Below are positions 38,964-51,608 of a DNA stretch of 64,000 nucleotides, in pieces. The DNA is taken from contig NC_065873.1 of assembly GCF_933775445.1 (NCBI RefSeq), positions 29,078,001-29,142,000 on the forward strand. The letters run 5' to 3'. The position numbers were made by a program, and so were the translations under genes. Every line of letters starts with the position of its first letter. The first letter of the stretch is position 1. Source of the stretch: Argentina anserina. Its lineage: Eukaryota > Streptophyta > Magnoliopsida > Rosales > Rosaceae. The notes beneath the pieces are model-generated. The model worked only from the letters and a program-made list of their open reading frames with translations, searched no databases and was not told the origin of the DNA.

Positions 38964-39459
38964 TTTTTTTTTAAGAATTAATTTATTCGATGAATGCGCA
39001 CGCGTAAACCAAGTAGTCATAACATATTCACCCGCTATTACTTTTGAAAGATAGACAAGGTTTTGTTGTGAAAAACACCAAAGTGATATATATGATAAAC
39101 CACCTATCTAAAAACTAAAACCCGATGCATGAAAAACCAAAAACTAACCCCAAATAAAACAGGAAAAGCGGCTAACCAAACAAACAACTTACACAACCAA
39201 AAACTAAAAAAATGAAAAAACATAAATGACTCATCCGTAACCCAAAAAAGGAATTAAGCAGATTACAAACCCAAAAGAAATTTAAACTTTCACCTTGCCC
39301 TTAGAGATAGGGCTTAGAGTCATCACTGATACCTGAAAACTCAATATACTCTGAAGGCACTGGCTTCTTATTATCTTTTTTAGGCTTCTTATTTTGACTA
39401 CTAAGAGGGCACCCCGACTTAGCAGTTCTTAGGCTCTTCACACGCTCCCCCGCAGATGG
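38964..39459 (-). mobile_element. 5'-truncated LINE-like retroposon in minus orientation
   Basis: The ~496-bp insertion starts on the plus strand with a poly(T) run (38964-38972), the reverse of a poly(A) tail; an AATAAA signal lies just before it on the minus strand. Long flanking duplications, CCACAATTCACACATATATA (38944-38963) and CCACAATTCACATATATA (39460-39477), match except for a CA unit. Long variable duplications plus a poly(A) tail are marks of target-primed reverse transcription. The 5' part of the insert (minus strand) keeps a short lysine-rich open frame ending SDDSKPYL, perhaps the end of a source ORF. Which LINE family it comes from I cannot say; it could also be a retroposed cellular mRNA end. 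Confidence 0.7.
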
Positions 39460-40020
39460 CCACAATTCACATATATAAGACCCCAAGGGCCAATAAACTT
39501 TACTTTAGTCAATAATCAAGGCTGCCTTAAACTTTAATTCCCTAAATTAGGTTTGAGTTTCCTTTTTTTAATCGCACTGTAGCTATATGGGAGTGATAGC
39601 CGAATGACTAGCAGGCGTAATGAACCACTTTGTTAAGTTGCATTCACTCTATAATGACCCACAATTTAACCTATACAATCGATGAAGATAGACATCTCTT
39701 TTCTGTTTGTCTTATAAAGCTAAAAATTGAATCGGACTATTCAAGTATATGTAACACAACCAAATTATGTATTGAGATTCATTTGAAGGAAACCCTAGCT
39801 AGCTAAACACTGAAGGCGACTTAACATCATTTATATGTGTGGTCGAGGTACAAGAGCACCTAGCTCGCTAGCCATATATGGGAAAAATTAAGACAAGATT
39901 CACACCTTATCTCGGAAGTGCTAAACATGAAACTGAAGGCATGAGGAAGACGACTCTAGTTGCATTCAACCAGTTCATTATGGCTGCCTCCCAAGATTTT
40001 CCAACATCTTAATTAATTAT

Positions 40021-40174
40021 GGGGTTTTTACCTTAATCCATGCTAACATTAATTACACTTAATAAGTCTATTAGCAACATCATTAGCATTAATAGTTACG
40101 GGGTTTTTACCTTAATCCATGCTAACATTACTTACACTTAATAAGTCTATTAGCAACATCATTAGCATTAATAA
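40021..40174. repeat. 79-bp tandem duplication
   Basis: Copies at 40021-40099 and 40100-40174 begin GGGGTTTTTACCTTAATCCA and end CATTAGCATTAATA. They differ at only one position over 75 bases, so the duplication is recent. Confidence 0.92.
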
Positions 40175-41154
40175 TTTGAATCAATTCAAAACTGCATGCT
40201 AGCTAAAGTTTCCAAGCTCTTAAATATGAGATGTACGTTGATTATGAAAACCCGAGCTAGCTGTCCAGTAATGCACATGTAGTGTTGGTGTCACCAACTC
40301 ACCATGTACGCAATCAGTAGAACAAGGTAATCAGAGAGCTTATGTTCCTCTTAACCAAACAATAAAAAGACTTTAGCAAGCCTCCCTACCAAATGTAAAA
40401 AGATATATATGATGTATACATAGTACTAGTAGTGCCACACACAGCGTTGTCAATAACGATCTATTTCTTCAGCAAATAATTGCTGCACCCACTACGTTAA
40501 TTCAAAGTCTTTTTTCTTTCTTTTGACGAACACAGATTGGTATAGTATATGCAGCTCAAAGTTCCTCTGCTCTAAAATTCTGCATATATACATACACATC
40601 GATCTATATATCCACAGTTCGAATCGTATGTATATCAGTATATCCCACGGGATAGATATTTCTTATTTGAGGATATATCCATAACATATAACTATACGCA
40701 CATAAAGCTCAGCAGGTTTGCCATACATACTTGAAACTTGAAAGATATCTGCAGTTCTGCTCAGCAGGATCCAGTATCCCAGAAAAGCTTGGTGAAGCCT
40801 TCCTAATCAAGTGTGTACATCTATGTATTCTTCAACAGTATTGAGATATTATTGATGGAGAAGAATCAAATTAGTGTTTAAGGAGTCAAAGAGAAGGAGT
40901 CAAAGGGGTCTCGACCAAAAACTGGGTTGGAAGATTCGCTCGTGCAAAGCAAATCTAAATTTAGCTGTCAGGCATGTACGTACTATTAAGAAAGAAATGA
41001 AAAATATGTGAATAGGGCAAATGTAATTAGCAACCCGACTGGCTTGGTCAGGGTGTTGTCCGACCGGTTCATGCAGGCCGGGTCAGACCCCCGTGTCCTT
41101 CCTCTTAACTTTTGCAGTTCAATATTATTATTAACTATGAACCAAGAACAATAA

Positions 41155-41388
41155 TCAAGTATTATTACAAATTCCTTCTGTCAGAAAAAAAACACCTTTT
41201 GAAAATCCAGAAAAGCTAGAAATATATTCGATCTTCTTCCTGGGCAAGGCAGGCCTTGCTTTAGAAATGATGGTGGTCTCAAGTGAAGGGGTGGCCGGCA
41301 ACATGTCTCTTAAAGTGAAGAGAGGCTTCATTTCATTTTCCATATCGGAGTACTGCTCGGCCCTGGAGGGAGTGGGAGTGGTGATCAA
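41155..41388 (-). other. possible small protein-coding ORF, unidentified
   Basis: A 77-codon frame, with an internal ATG at residue 16 (MENEMKPLFTL) that could be the true start. Composition over 41225-41390 is more GC-rich and codon-like than the surrounding DNA (LRDMLPATPSLE, SKARPALPRKKIEY). There is no signal peptide, domain or family that I recognise. A possible donor (AAAAG|GTGTTT) near 41200 suggests it could be a first exon. It could equally be chance. Confidence 0.2.
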
Positions 41389-43247
41389 CTTAGTGGAATA
41401 GCACTATTTCATTGATTAGGGTTTTTGCTTAGGAGGAGGATCATCAATCTTAATTATAAGATCAAAGTTAAAGAAGCTTTAACTCAATTAATTTAGGTTT
41501 ACCTAACGTTTCTAAGTTCTGTAGGTCATTTTAAAAATGTGCTGGTGTATATCCCAAAAGAAAAGCGCGCGCAGAAAAGAAGGGGATTCCTCTTGTTGGC
41601 TACAACCTTTTCTTTTAGAAAAGAAAAGTCCAATGGTCCTAAGTTCGCTAGCTAGAGATAAGAAAACGGAATGTACATGTTTGTTCCTTCCCTTTCCAAT
41701 CTCAAACAAACGTGACCCTAATCCAAAAGATGACTTCTTGCTAGGCCCCCCTTGATTCTTAATCAACTTGTATACTCTGGTTAATTTTGATCTTGTGTTC
41801 ATGCATACTGTAAAATGGGTGCTCAGATGAATCATATCAAAACGCTTTCTATCTCCTAGAAACTTTGAACTCTAATGAACAGTTTTGGAAAACAAACATG
41901 GAAGCATGCTTTGTGGATGCAAAATTGAATGCGGTCCTAGCCTTTGACTATGATAACCAAATTAAGGTAAGGGATTGATACTGCAATGACTAGTTTGACA
42001 GGTCCGATGAATATATATTCAAATACCTTATGCATGTATAGTCAATTTAGCATATTAGTCAGTTTCTTAAATCGCCAATCGACTTAATTGCTCTATCACA
42101 ATTGATAACCTATACATGCATACAATATTGTGGCATGCAGGGAATTGAAGGTAATGCAAACATCATTCCAAGGATATAACTCTAGTGTCAATATATGTGT
42201 GAACGTACGGCCGATATAGATTAATACAATTGTATTCGCTATCTATCATACTAAAATACGCCCTAAAGGAAACGTAATGTTCTCAATTGATTTATTTATA
42301 CTTTCATGATGATGACCCTATATGATTAAAGGAAATAAATAATTGAAATATATGCTAGAAAAATGTTGTAAAATAAAGCTGGCCTGTTTGTGATTGAGGG
42401 TGGTAGGGAATGGATATGTGGATGTGGTAGGGTTTTAGGGTTTTGATCAAGGATGATGCCGCATGGTGCTTCCACCTCCCCCTCGTGCACGCCATCTTTC
42501 TTCCTAAAACGAAAATATGCATTCAACGGCGGCTTAATTATTATCATTAATAGCGTGGTGCCAAAACAGAAACTGTTAATCTGTTACACGTACTATTACC
42601 CGATTTATACCGAATTGGAGGGTGATAGGCCTAATCCTTCTTGTCAACCCAATTCAGATCATGTAATTACATATCATACACAAAAGTTAAAGTCGGAAGA
42701 GAGATAATAAAAATCTCTATATTTGAATTATCAAAATTTGTATAAATTATTGATTTTTTTTTAAATTTTGATTACTTGTCTTTACAATACACTCTTTCTT
42801 CCTACAAAAGAAAAAATTTAATAAAATCAAAATTTTGATTTTCTTTAATTTGAATAAATATATAATATTCTCATATATTAATTAAATTATGTAGAATGTA
42901 TTTAATTTTTTCGAATAAAATACATAAAAGGAGTTGATAATTTTTTTTATAGAGTCTGTGATTTACTCATGTATGATAGAGATTTATACTAAAACGGTTA
43001 GAGATGCTCACAAATCTGTATGTTAAATTCTTTAATTCAAATTAGGTAATGTATAATAGTGTGGAGCGCGATTGATTAGGGTTGTCTTGTCAGCCGGGAG
43101 TGACTGATATTTGAAAGAAGTGAGTAGGAATATATGTGTATGTGGGAGACAGCCAAAAACATATGAAGGCTAGCAACAGTTGACATTACTTATTTTCAGG
43201 GCCCTTGTAGGGTCAGCACCTATACCTTCAGTCTTCACATCCTTCTG

Positions 43248-43255
43248 TATTTATA
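43248..43255 (+). promoter_or_regulatory. TATA box of the WAT1 gene
   Basis: TATTTATA, 83-90 bp before the ATG at 43338, in a suitable position for a transcript start near 43280. Confidence 0.55.
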
Positions 43256-43337
43256 CCCTCTAATTCTCACCCTAACTCATCATCCATCACTCTTCCTCAT
43301 CTTTAAAGTTTAATCGATCTCACTCATTCGAAAAAAA

Positions 43338-45557
43338 ATGGCCGAACCAGGTGGCTCTGACAAGAGGGTGTGGTGCTCGGTGCCTGAGAAGTTTCAGCTT
43401 CATGGAGCCATGCTGGCCTTGCAGTTCGGCTATGCCGGTTTCCATGTCGTCTCTAGATTTGCTCTCAATATGGGGATTTCTAAGCTTGTCTTTCCGGTTT
43501 ACCGGAACATCATCGCTTTGCTTCTCCTTCTCCCCTTTGCCTATTTTCTGGAAAAGTACGTAGCTACAACTCTCCTTTTGCGTATTCTTAAAATTAGCAT
43601 AATTTTACAATATTATGTGATTAGAAATTAACAGTCTTCTTGATCTGTGATTATCAGGAAGGACAGGCCTCCGATCAATCTCAACTTTCTCGTTCAGTTC
43701 TTTTGCCTTGCGCTTATTGGGTATGAGAAAAGAAAAATACACATTCGGACGCCAAAGAGAGCCTTTTTGTACGAGTAAATTAGTTTCTGCTAATTAGATT
43801 AATTAATTGACTGATGAGATTTTTGTTGCTAAACAGAATAACAGCAAACCAAGGATTCTACTTGCTGGGATTAGACAACACATCACCCACCTTTGCTTCC
43901 GCTATCCAAAACTCCGTTCCAGCCATTACCTTTCTCATGGCAGCCTTACTCAGGTATGTTAATTAAGCCACAATCAATTAGTTTCCTTTTTTTAATTTCT
44001 AAAAAAAAAAAATTTCCTTTTTTCTTTTTCCCGTTTTGCTCATATCCCAAATTAATTTGTTTGTAACTTGCCAATACATACAGAATCGAGAAAGTAAGAC
44101 TAGACCGCAAGGATGGCATTGCAAAGGTTGCCGGAACTATTTTCTGTGTGGCCGGAGCATCAGTGATTACTCTATACAAAGGGCCGGCCATATACAGCCC
44201 AACAAAACCACTGGAGACAATGTTTATGAGCAGTGCTTCATCATCAATGACATCAATGTCGAGCTTTACTACTAGCGCCATGTCAGTACTTGGTGATGCA
44301 AAGGGTAAGAGCTGGACTCTCGGTTGCCTTTATTTGATCGGCCATTGTCTCTCGTGGTCCGGCTGGCTCGTCCTGCAAGCACCGGTTCTCAAAAAATACC
44401 CGGCCCGGCTCTCTGTCACCTCCTACACCTGCTTCTTTGGTCTTATTCAGTTCATCATAATCGCTGCGGTTTTCGAGAGAGACGCTCAGGCTTGGATCTT
44501 CCACAATGGTGGAGAAGTCTTCAGCATCTTATATGCGGTCAGTACTATAGAAATCTATCTCTCAATCTCCTTGATATACTTTGTCGATCGAAATCGTTTA
44601 TCTCTCTCATGGCGTCTAGCTCTTTGTGTCATTTTCTGAGTTAGTTAGGGGAGTTTGTCAGATCACAAAGATCGTCGTTCAACTCTATTCTCACGAACAA
44701 AAGGGGTGCCTTGTTCCTGTGCGAGCCAGTAGTTTCTAGGCTCCCTGATATTTCTGAGAAAGAGAAAAATGTTTCTGTGGAGTAGCAATAATGCAGGATG
44801 GAGGGTGGTGGGTGTCGAAAGTGAGATGATGATGATAGATAGTGATTCACTAACTCGCAGTTTTGAATTAATCTGCAGGGAGTGGTTGCGTCAGGGATCG
44901 CATTCGCTGTACAGATATGGTGCATCGACAGAGGGGGCCCTGTTTTCGTTGCTGTATATCAACCTGTTCAGACTCTCGTTGTCGCTATTATGGCCTCAGT
45001 CGCTTTAGGCGAGGAGTTCTATTTGGGAGGGTAAGCCCTAACCATGTAGTCCCGGCTCCATTCATAAAATCATATTCCATCATTCTCCTAGCTAGCTAGC
45101 CCTTATTGCCTCCATATTCATGAAGCAAAATCCCAGTTGTAGGATTACAAGCCTACACACACATCCAGACCCATATGTTTTGATCCATATTCATAGAGTA
45201 ATAATGCACACACGCGCACGCCCTTCTTAAAAGAAACAAAGAGTTAAATCAAACATCAATTAGTACAGTGAATCAGGGCTTGGAAGTTGAGCAAATGTTC
45301 ATATATACATGCATATTGATGGTAATAATATTGGATGGTAATTTTGGTCGTACAGGATCATCGGAGCGGTGCTGATCATAGTTGGACTGTACGCTGTGTT
45401 GTGGGGTAAAAGCGAAGAAAGAAAGTTTGCTGCGGCCAGCTTAAGAGTTCCGATTCAATCGACTCTTAGTGATAATGTGCACTCAAACAACAGGAAAAGC
45501 CAAACCAAGACGTCCCTCACTCAACCACTCATTCCTCCTTCCACAGAAAATGTCTGA
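43338..45557 (+). CDS. WAT1: WAT1 (WALLS ARE THIN1), EamA-like vacuolar auxin transporter
   Basis: Six exons: 43338-43555, 43658-43720, 43837-43953, 44084-44537, 44879-45030, 45356-45557; 401 residues (Arabidopsis WAT1 is 389). Ten membrane segments in two EamA halves are visible: AMLALQFGYAGFHVVSRFAL, YRNIIALLLLLPFAYFLEK, ANQGFYLLGLDNTSPTFASA, VPAITFLMAALLRIEK, GTIFCVAGASVITLYKG, LYLIGHCLSWSGWLVLQAP, TSYTCFFGLIQFIIIAAVF, VVASGIAFAVQIWCIDRGGP, VYQPVQTLVVAIMASVALGE, IIGAVLIIVGLYAVLWGKSE. The near identity of these blocks to WAT1, not just to the wider MtN21/UMAMIT family, supports orthology. WAT1 is a tonoplast protein that exports auxin from the vacuole and is needed for secondary cell-wall thickening in fibres. 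The loop after segment 5 is longer and Ser/Met-rich here (SSASSSMTSMSS). Confidence 0.96.
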
Positions 45558-47372
45558 TTCATCCATGCCGGTCACCTCGTTCTTAAATCTTTTAATTGAC
45601 GACATGCAGCTTTTGTCCTTCAAGAAAAGGAGGAGGAACTCAAAAGAAGTACCAGTACTACAGTAGCTTATATATGATATGTTCAGTGTGTAATGAAGGT
45701 GTTCTTCCTTTCTTTTGTTGCTTTTGCACTTTTACTCAATCGTTTTCTTAGTCGGGGAGGGAGGGGAAATCAAAGAGGAGATCTGAGGGGATCAGTATCA
45801 TGATCATTGTCAGCTATGTGGACCACAGAGAATGCTTTAATATTATGTTAGGTGTATGGTTTGATCTACAAAAAGGCATTGTCTACATTGTGTTTATGTA
45901 TCCCAAATCGTCCAATGTCAAGCATTTTTTGTTCTTTGGAATAATAGCTCGGTTTTCTTAACAAGGGTTGAAATAATAGCATTTTTTAATAATAGATTGG
46001 AAAAATTCTATGATACACTAATGAAAATTATTATGACCTCGAAATCCTATGGGCGTCATTGCGGGTGGGATCAGAGATTAACATACATCGGTGCATAATA
46101 AACAAATCCATAAGAAATATTATTTTAAATTAAAAATAAAATTATATCTTGTTGATCAAACAATTTAAATTAGTATAATTGTTTTTATTATTTTAATCAT
46201 TTTTTATTTTTCATCACAATAATGCTTCTAAAATATAATTTAAAATTTAAAATTTAAGAAAATATAATTGAAATATGTGTATGCTGTATGCACGCTCATA
46301 TATATATATATATGTATATAATATATTTATTTTTAAATTTTAGATGATGTAATATAATTAAAACATATAAGATAAAACTTTTAGTAAAATTCTTTTAGTC
46401 TTTTTCTGAAATTTAAATGTAAGATAACAAATATTATTTTTCTTAAAATATACATATCTTAATTAATATCATATTTAATATAATTATGTTGATGTTAATC
46501 TTTTTTAGTGACAAATATGTAAAGATTCATAACTTTTTTATTTAATTAATTTATGTTTATAATTAATTAATGAATATAATTAATTAATACAATTACGATA
46601 TAAACACCACACACAAACACACACACATATATCTATATATTTCAAGCATACTTTGTATATATCTATTACATTTTGAAAGTATTTTGAAAAAATAAATGAT
46701 ATAAAAAAGAACTATAATTTTGTTTATAATAATTTAGAGCCGTTGATTAACAAGGATAAAATTGTTTTTTTTATTCAAAAATGAAATTTGTGATTATTGT
46801 TATTACTGACATAACAAGGTGACGTGCATGACACGTGGGATTGTGGCGCCGGATATGCCGTCATATTACGCTATAACATTTTCCATATATATACCCTATT
46901 AGTCAATTACATTTCGTTTAACAAATGAGAAAAGATTTGGGTTGAACTAATTCTAAACCTTTTGACCTTTTCGGCTCGGGTAAAAGTTTATTGTGACAAA
47001 ATCGTAGGTAAGATTCCTTATATGATTGTGGTTTTGAGCTCAATATCACATCGTCAATTAAAGAGTATGTTAAGATATTCTATATTTGCTCCATAATTAT
47101 AACATTGGAAACTTTATTCAAAGCATGCATTTCTATTATGATGTAGATTTTCTTTTAATGATGTGAATGACATCCATAATACACAGTCCATCCATCTAGG
47201 AAAAAGAAAGACACAAGACTTATGGAAAAGAATTTTATATTCATAAGAATGTGTAACTATAGTATAAACCTCAAATGCATAAAAATAACAACAACTTACA
47301 TGCAGAGAAACTTACATTCAATACATGAAACAGGTTAAAAATCCCCCCCCCCTTCAAAGTTCAAACTCATGA
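45558..47372. other. AT-rich spacer between convergent WAT1 and NPF genes
   Basis: 3' flanks of two convergent genes. The centre (~46000-46900) is extremely AT-rich with TA and CA runs (46291-46315, 46605-46630). No gene is supported, and I could not delimit a transposon. A C10 run (47343-47352) lies in the NPF 3' UTR. Confidence 0.5.
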
Positions 47373-49608
47373 TCAGTTGTCCACATCTTCCCCGTCTCTC
47401 ACACTTGTGCCGTTCCCACGTTTGCCTCTATAACGCCGTGAAACCAACAGATACACCAAGAAATTCAGGGCATTAATGCCCGTCAATATCCAATAGAAAT
47501 AATCAAGCCTGCTCTGATTAAGAGTACCTCTCAACCACCCTTTTTTATCTCCACCAGTTGCACTCTCTATGATCTTAACGAGCGCCGTGCTTAACCAACT
47601 CCCTATTCCTATCTCACTCAGGAACATTGCACTACTTATACTTCTCGTACCATCCGTAGCTTCGTCGTAGAAAAACTCTAACTGGCCAACGTACGTGAAA
47701 ACCTCAGCGGCACCGATTAGAAAGAACTGTGGAAGTAACCAGAAAACACTCATGCTAAACGGCTTTGAGTAGTGGTCTCGACGCTTCTTCTCTACTAAAG
47801 CGGCTGAAGCCAGAGCAAAGATGGAGATGAAGAGCCCGACACCCATTCTTTGCAACGATGTTATGCCACGGTGGTGGCCTGTCCGCGTACGTATGATCGG
47901 AACCATCCATTTTTCATAGATAGGAACGAGAATGAGGGCGTTGATGGCGCTGAAGATGGGGACAGAACCCGGAGGGATTTCGAAGTTGGGACCAAGTTTG
48001 CGGTTCATTACGGCAGCTTGGCTGATGAAAAAGGTTGAGAGCTGAGCGAAGGAGATGGAGAGAGCTATGGTTGATGCCCATATAGGGAGGACTCTAACGA
48101 AGCATTTAAATTCTTCAACTTGTGTCACTGTGCAAAGCCACCAACGAGTCTTTTGGATGTCCTCTAGGTCTGTTATAACAGCTGCTTTGTCCAGAAATCT
48201 GAAAGTATGCAAATATTAGATATAGAGCTACAGTTACTAAATTATACTGTAAAATATATAACTCGATATATATAGTGAAAGTGTATGTTTCATTTAGTTA
48301 AATATGAGTACGTAAGTTACCTGTATTGTGTAGTATGAGGTAGCTTTCGCGCACCCACGATATCAGACTCCACGGTCCTGACCTCGTATAATGCTGCTTG
48401 GCTTCCAACTTCAACACCTCTAGAATGGTTCCTTAATGAGACAACGATGACCTGAATAAACCTGGTAAAAGGGCTGCCCATTGGTTTTTGGTAACGATAC
48501 TTGGGAATTCCGGCAGCTAAGATGACAACTGAGCAAACCATTGCAGCTGTTGGGATCGCAAAACCCCAAGTCCAACCCTTATTGTCTTGTATGTAAACGA
48601 GTAGTGTAATCCCCAAGAGTGCACCCATGTTTATGCCAAAGAAGAACCAGTTGAAGAATGAGTATTTCTTTTGGACTTCATCAAAATCAGCCTCATCGAA
48701 TTGATCAGCCCCGAAAGACGAGACGCATGGTTTGATGCCACCGGTTCCGAGGGCTATGAGGCCGAGTGCAGCGTACAGGAACAATGTTTGGCCGTCGGTT
48801 GCTTTGTTGCATGGTCTTGCCGTGCATGGACCGGGACGTAAGCTGTCCACGGAGGCTGACACAGTCAACAAAACCATTCCCTGTAAAATGGAAAGAGTAC
48901 GTTTAATTAGGCCCATGACGATAAGTCCTCATGCTTATATGTATGAGAACGGAGCCAAGCCCAACGAAGTTCAAAAAGATTTAGTTACCACTGCGTAAAT
49001 ACAAGAGAAAATAATGATGGTTTTGAAGCGGCCTAAGTAAGCATCAGCCAGAAAAGCTCCAAAAAGAGTGAGAACGTATGCAGCTCCGATCCAATCTGTT
49101 ACATGAGTCGCTGCATTCGGTAACGATTGTTGCATCTCAAACACAAAGTATGCCACCATGTTCACTGCAATCGCGAAAAAAGCGAGCCTCTCTGCTACCT
49201 CATTCACTGCAATGATGCAAATTATGCAAAAATCAGTTGATGAAATGTTCACAATATTAAGGTGAACTTGCAACAAATCCTATTAACTAACTAATTAAAG
49301 ATAAGTACCGATGATAAACGGAGAGGCCTTCCACCCTCCAGTTGTTTCTTTGTTCGCAACATTTCCGCGAAAGTCCACGCATCCATTGCTCACCAGACTA
49401 GTTGATAGGCTTCCTTCCTACGTAGTTGAACATGTGAAATTTCTATTCAAGTGATCTATGAATAACTCCGATTATAAGAAAATGGTAGATGTAAACTTAC
49501 TATTACCTTCTTATTATCTTCACTATAATCTGGTCCAAACTTCTCCATCGACGGCTGAATGAAGGATTTATCATAGAGGTCAGCAGCAGCAGTAGCAGGT
49601 TTCTCCAT
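47373..49608 (-). CDS. NPF (NRT1/PTR family) proton-coupled transporter
   Basis: Five exons: 49507-49608, 49309-49417, 48989-49206, 48321-48880, 47373-48198; 604 residues, typical length, all junctions in frame. This is an MFS-type POT/PTR protein. VDFRGN..NKETTGGWKASPFII leads into membrane helix 1 with the proton-coupling ExxER motif (NEVAERLAFFAI). The PTR2 signature region is clear: ADAYLGRFKTI, GLIALGTGGIKPCVSSFGAD QFDE (a family hallmark), KYSFFNWFFFGINMGALLG. The second half starts FLDKAAVITD, and includes PPGSVPIFSAINALILVPIY, TSLQRMGVGLFIS and PQFFLIGAAEVFTYVGQLEF. NPF members carry nitrate, peptides, ABA, gibberellin or glucosinolates across the plasma membrane or tonoplast. Neither substrate nor NPF subfamily can be read from the sequence by eye. 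The neighbouring phosphatase is divergent. Confidence 0.94.
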
Positions 49609-50907
49609 TGAGGCTCAAGTTATCAGAAGTTTGAGTTTCAGGCTATGATGCTACATGCAAGATATAAGTAGCTCATCTCCGTTTTGTGTAAGAACCAATA
49701 TTTAAGAGGATCGAATTTGATCGCTGTCATTGCGTAAGAAAGGTTTAGTATTTGAGTTTATATGACTTGGACGTTTACGCAGTATTTGACAAGCAAGTTT
49801 GGACTGTAATTTGTGTTTTTAAGTCTTTCTAGTGGGCGGCAGAGAAGAGGGCATGATTTAATAGCCAGAGTATGAGGGCTATGAGCTAACAAAATACTTC
49901 AGAATAAGGCAAATGTGATGGTGAACGTTACAATGATGAAGGAGATAGAAGAGTTTTGTGTAGGAATTGAACTAGTCAGACTGCCGCCTAAGTGAGTTCT
50001 AGTCAAAGTGATGGACAAGAATCAATCTCTACATCTATCCATATGGCATTAGGTTAATGCCCTTAACGTATGCATTGCAATTGGAAAGATTTGAAATAAT
50101 GAGGTGAAGCAGCTAATCCAACTACAGTAAATGATTTCCCTTGAAAAAGAGACCAATGACGTGTTTAATTCCTCGGAATGATATTGTATTATCTCGGAAT
50201 CAATTCCATTCCGGTATTTATTTGCACAAAGAAATGCGAATTGTGATGGGGCTCACCTTCTAAATCTGAAATGGATTATGGGATAAACTCGGATTTGTAT
50301 TTGGAGGGAAAATGGATTTGTGGTGGGGTCCATCTTTCAAACCTGAAAATATCCTCATATTTTTAATAAATTACAAACCTACCCAATCCAAACTACTTAA
50401 TTTCAAGAACAATTTAGTAATCAAGTTAGATTTAATTCAAACTCTTTATTATAAATAAACAACAATAATCGTAATTAGTTTCATTCTCATTTCTCTCATA
50501 TTATTCCATTCCGTCTCTCATTCCTTCCGATTCTATTTTTCAGATGAATTCCATTCCAAATAAATAAACGTGCCCCAATTGTAATGACAGAAAAATAGAA
50601 CTTAACCAAAAAAAAAAAAGTATTAGCAGAAAAATTGTGGGAGATCGCCACAATGCAACATGCGAGTTTCATCATCAAACTATTAAGTGGGCCAACTTAT
50701 GTTAGGCCCTATATAGCCAAGGCCTTACCTGGGCAATCAGAAAAGGTATCCAATCTAACCCATTCTCATATTCGTCCCCTGCGTAAAACTGGAAAGCAAT
50801 TGGCCATTGTTACCGAATGTTTTCACACTCCAAAAATAGCAACTTGCACAAGAACTACTATCTACTCCAAGGTTTCATAGACAGTCCACCCTTGGAAGTA
50901 TCAGTCT
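49609..50907. other. spacer between divergent NPF and phosphatase genes
   Basis: Holds the NPF promoter, a probable MITE (50155-50572) and the presumed leader of the phosphatase gene. No other gene is supported. Confidence 0.5.
50155..50572. mobile_element. probable MITE (GGAATG/CATTCC inverted ends)
   Basis: The left end reads GACGTGTTTAATTCCTCGGAATG. The right end read on the other strand is GGCACGTTTATTTATTTGGAATG, giving imperfect inverted termini about 420 bp apart with AATTCCATTCC-type motifs near both. No clean target duplication is visible, so family and exact ends are uncertain. It lies in the NPF-phosphatase promoter space. Confidence 0.45.
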
Positions 50908-51517
50908 TTGGATGAGAAACAACAGATGAGGAAGACAGAGGTGAACTGCTCAACTGAGCTTGTTGCAACTTCAATACTAGTACTGATTCTTTCCGTGAAG
51001 CTTTGTGAAAGTGGGATCACTAGTAGCTATTTGAGGAACGATGACTTGGTCCATGACATGCCTCTACACTCTGATGTGTTCCGATCACCTCCCAGTTATA
51101 ATGCCCCTCAACAGGTATGGATACTTCAAGGTCGTTGCTTTGGTTTTGACTCATGAGTTTGGTTTGTGGGTTTCGATTTGTTTGAGCGACTGTGGTGTTG
51201 TAATCAAGTGTCTGGGTGTTGAAACTGTGATTGACTGATTGATTTTTGAAGGTTCATATAACACAAGGGGATCATGAAGGGAAGGGAGTGATTGTGTCTT
51301 GGGTGACTCCAAATGAACCTGGTTTGAGTACTGTGGTTTACTGGGCAGAGAATTGCAGCAATCTGAGAAAGACTGCTTATGGCATTGTTCTTACTTACAA
51401 ATATATCAACTACACTTCTGGTTACATTCATCACTGTACTATTGAGAACTTGGAGGTAAGTACTTAGTACAAGTTCACCTTCTTCTTTGTTTCTGGATTT
51501 AATAGAATTGAAGTTGC

Positions 51518-51608
51518 AGACTTTATTGCATGACATCTGCAGTTTGACACCAAATACTACTATGAAGTTGGGACTGGGAATACCACGAGACTTTATTGCA
51601 TGACATCT
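51518..51608. repeat. 21-bp exact direct repeat, intron end and exon 3 of phosphatase
   Basis: AGACTTTATTGCATGACATC plus T occurs at 51518-51538 (intron, just before the acceptor AG) and at 51588-51608 (inside exon 3), spaced 70 bp. The exon copy replaces the expected QFWFVTPP-type segment and breaks the frame. Confidence 0.92.

Larger units (their letters stand above)
34716..43337. other. 8.6-kb spacer with transposable elements, no confirmed gene
   Basis: Contains an hAT-type MITE (37433-38219), a 5'-truncated retroposon (38964-39459) and a 79-bp tandem duplication (40021-40174), listed separately. Two minus-strand open frames with near-coding composition, 36514-36723 and 41155-41388, have no domain I recognise. 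The right end is the WAT1 promoter; a TATTTATA box lies at 43248-43255. Just before it, at ~42990-43010, is an inverted GAGCATCTCTAACC, which resembles a Harbinger MITE end without a clear partner. Confidence 0.5.

Noticed and set aside
42707..43010. possible Harbinger MITE before the WAT1 promoter
   Set aside because: The right side has an inverted GAGCATCTCTAACC, but no matching left end or target duplication could be found.
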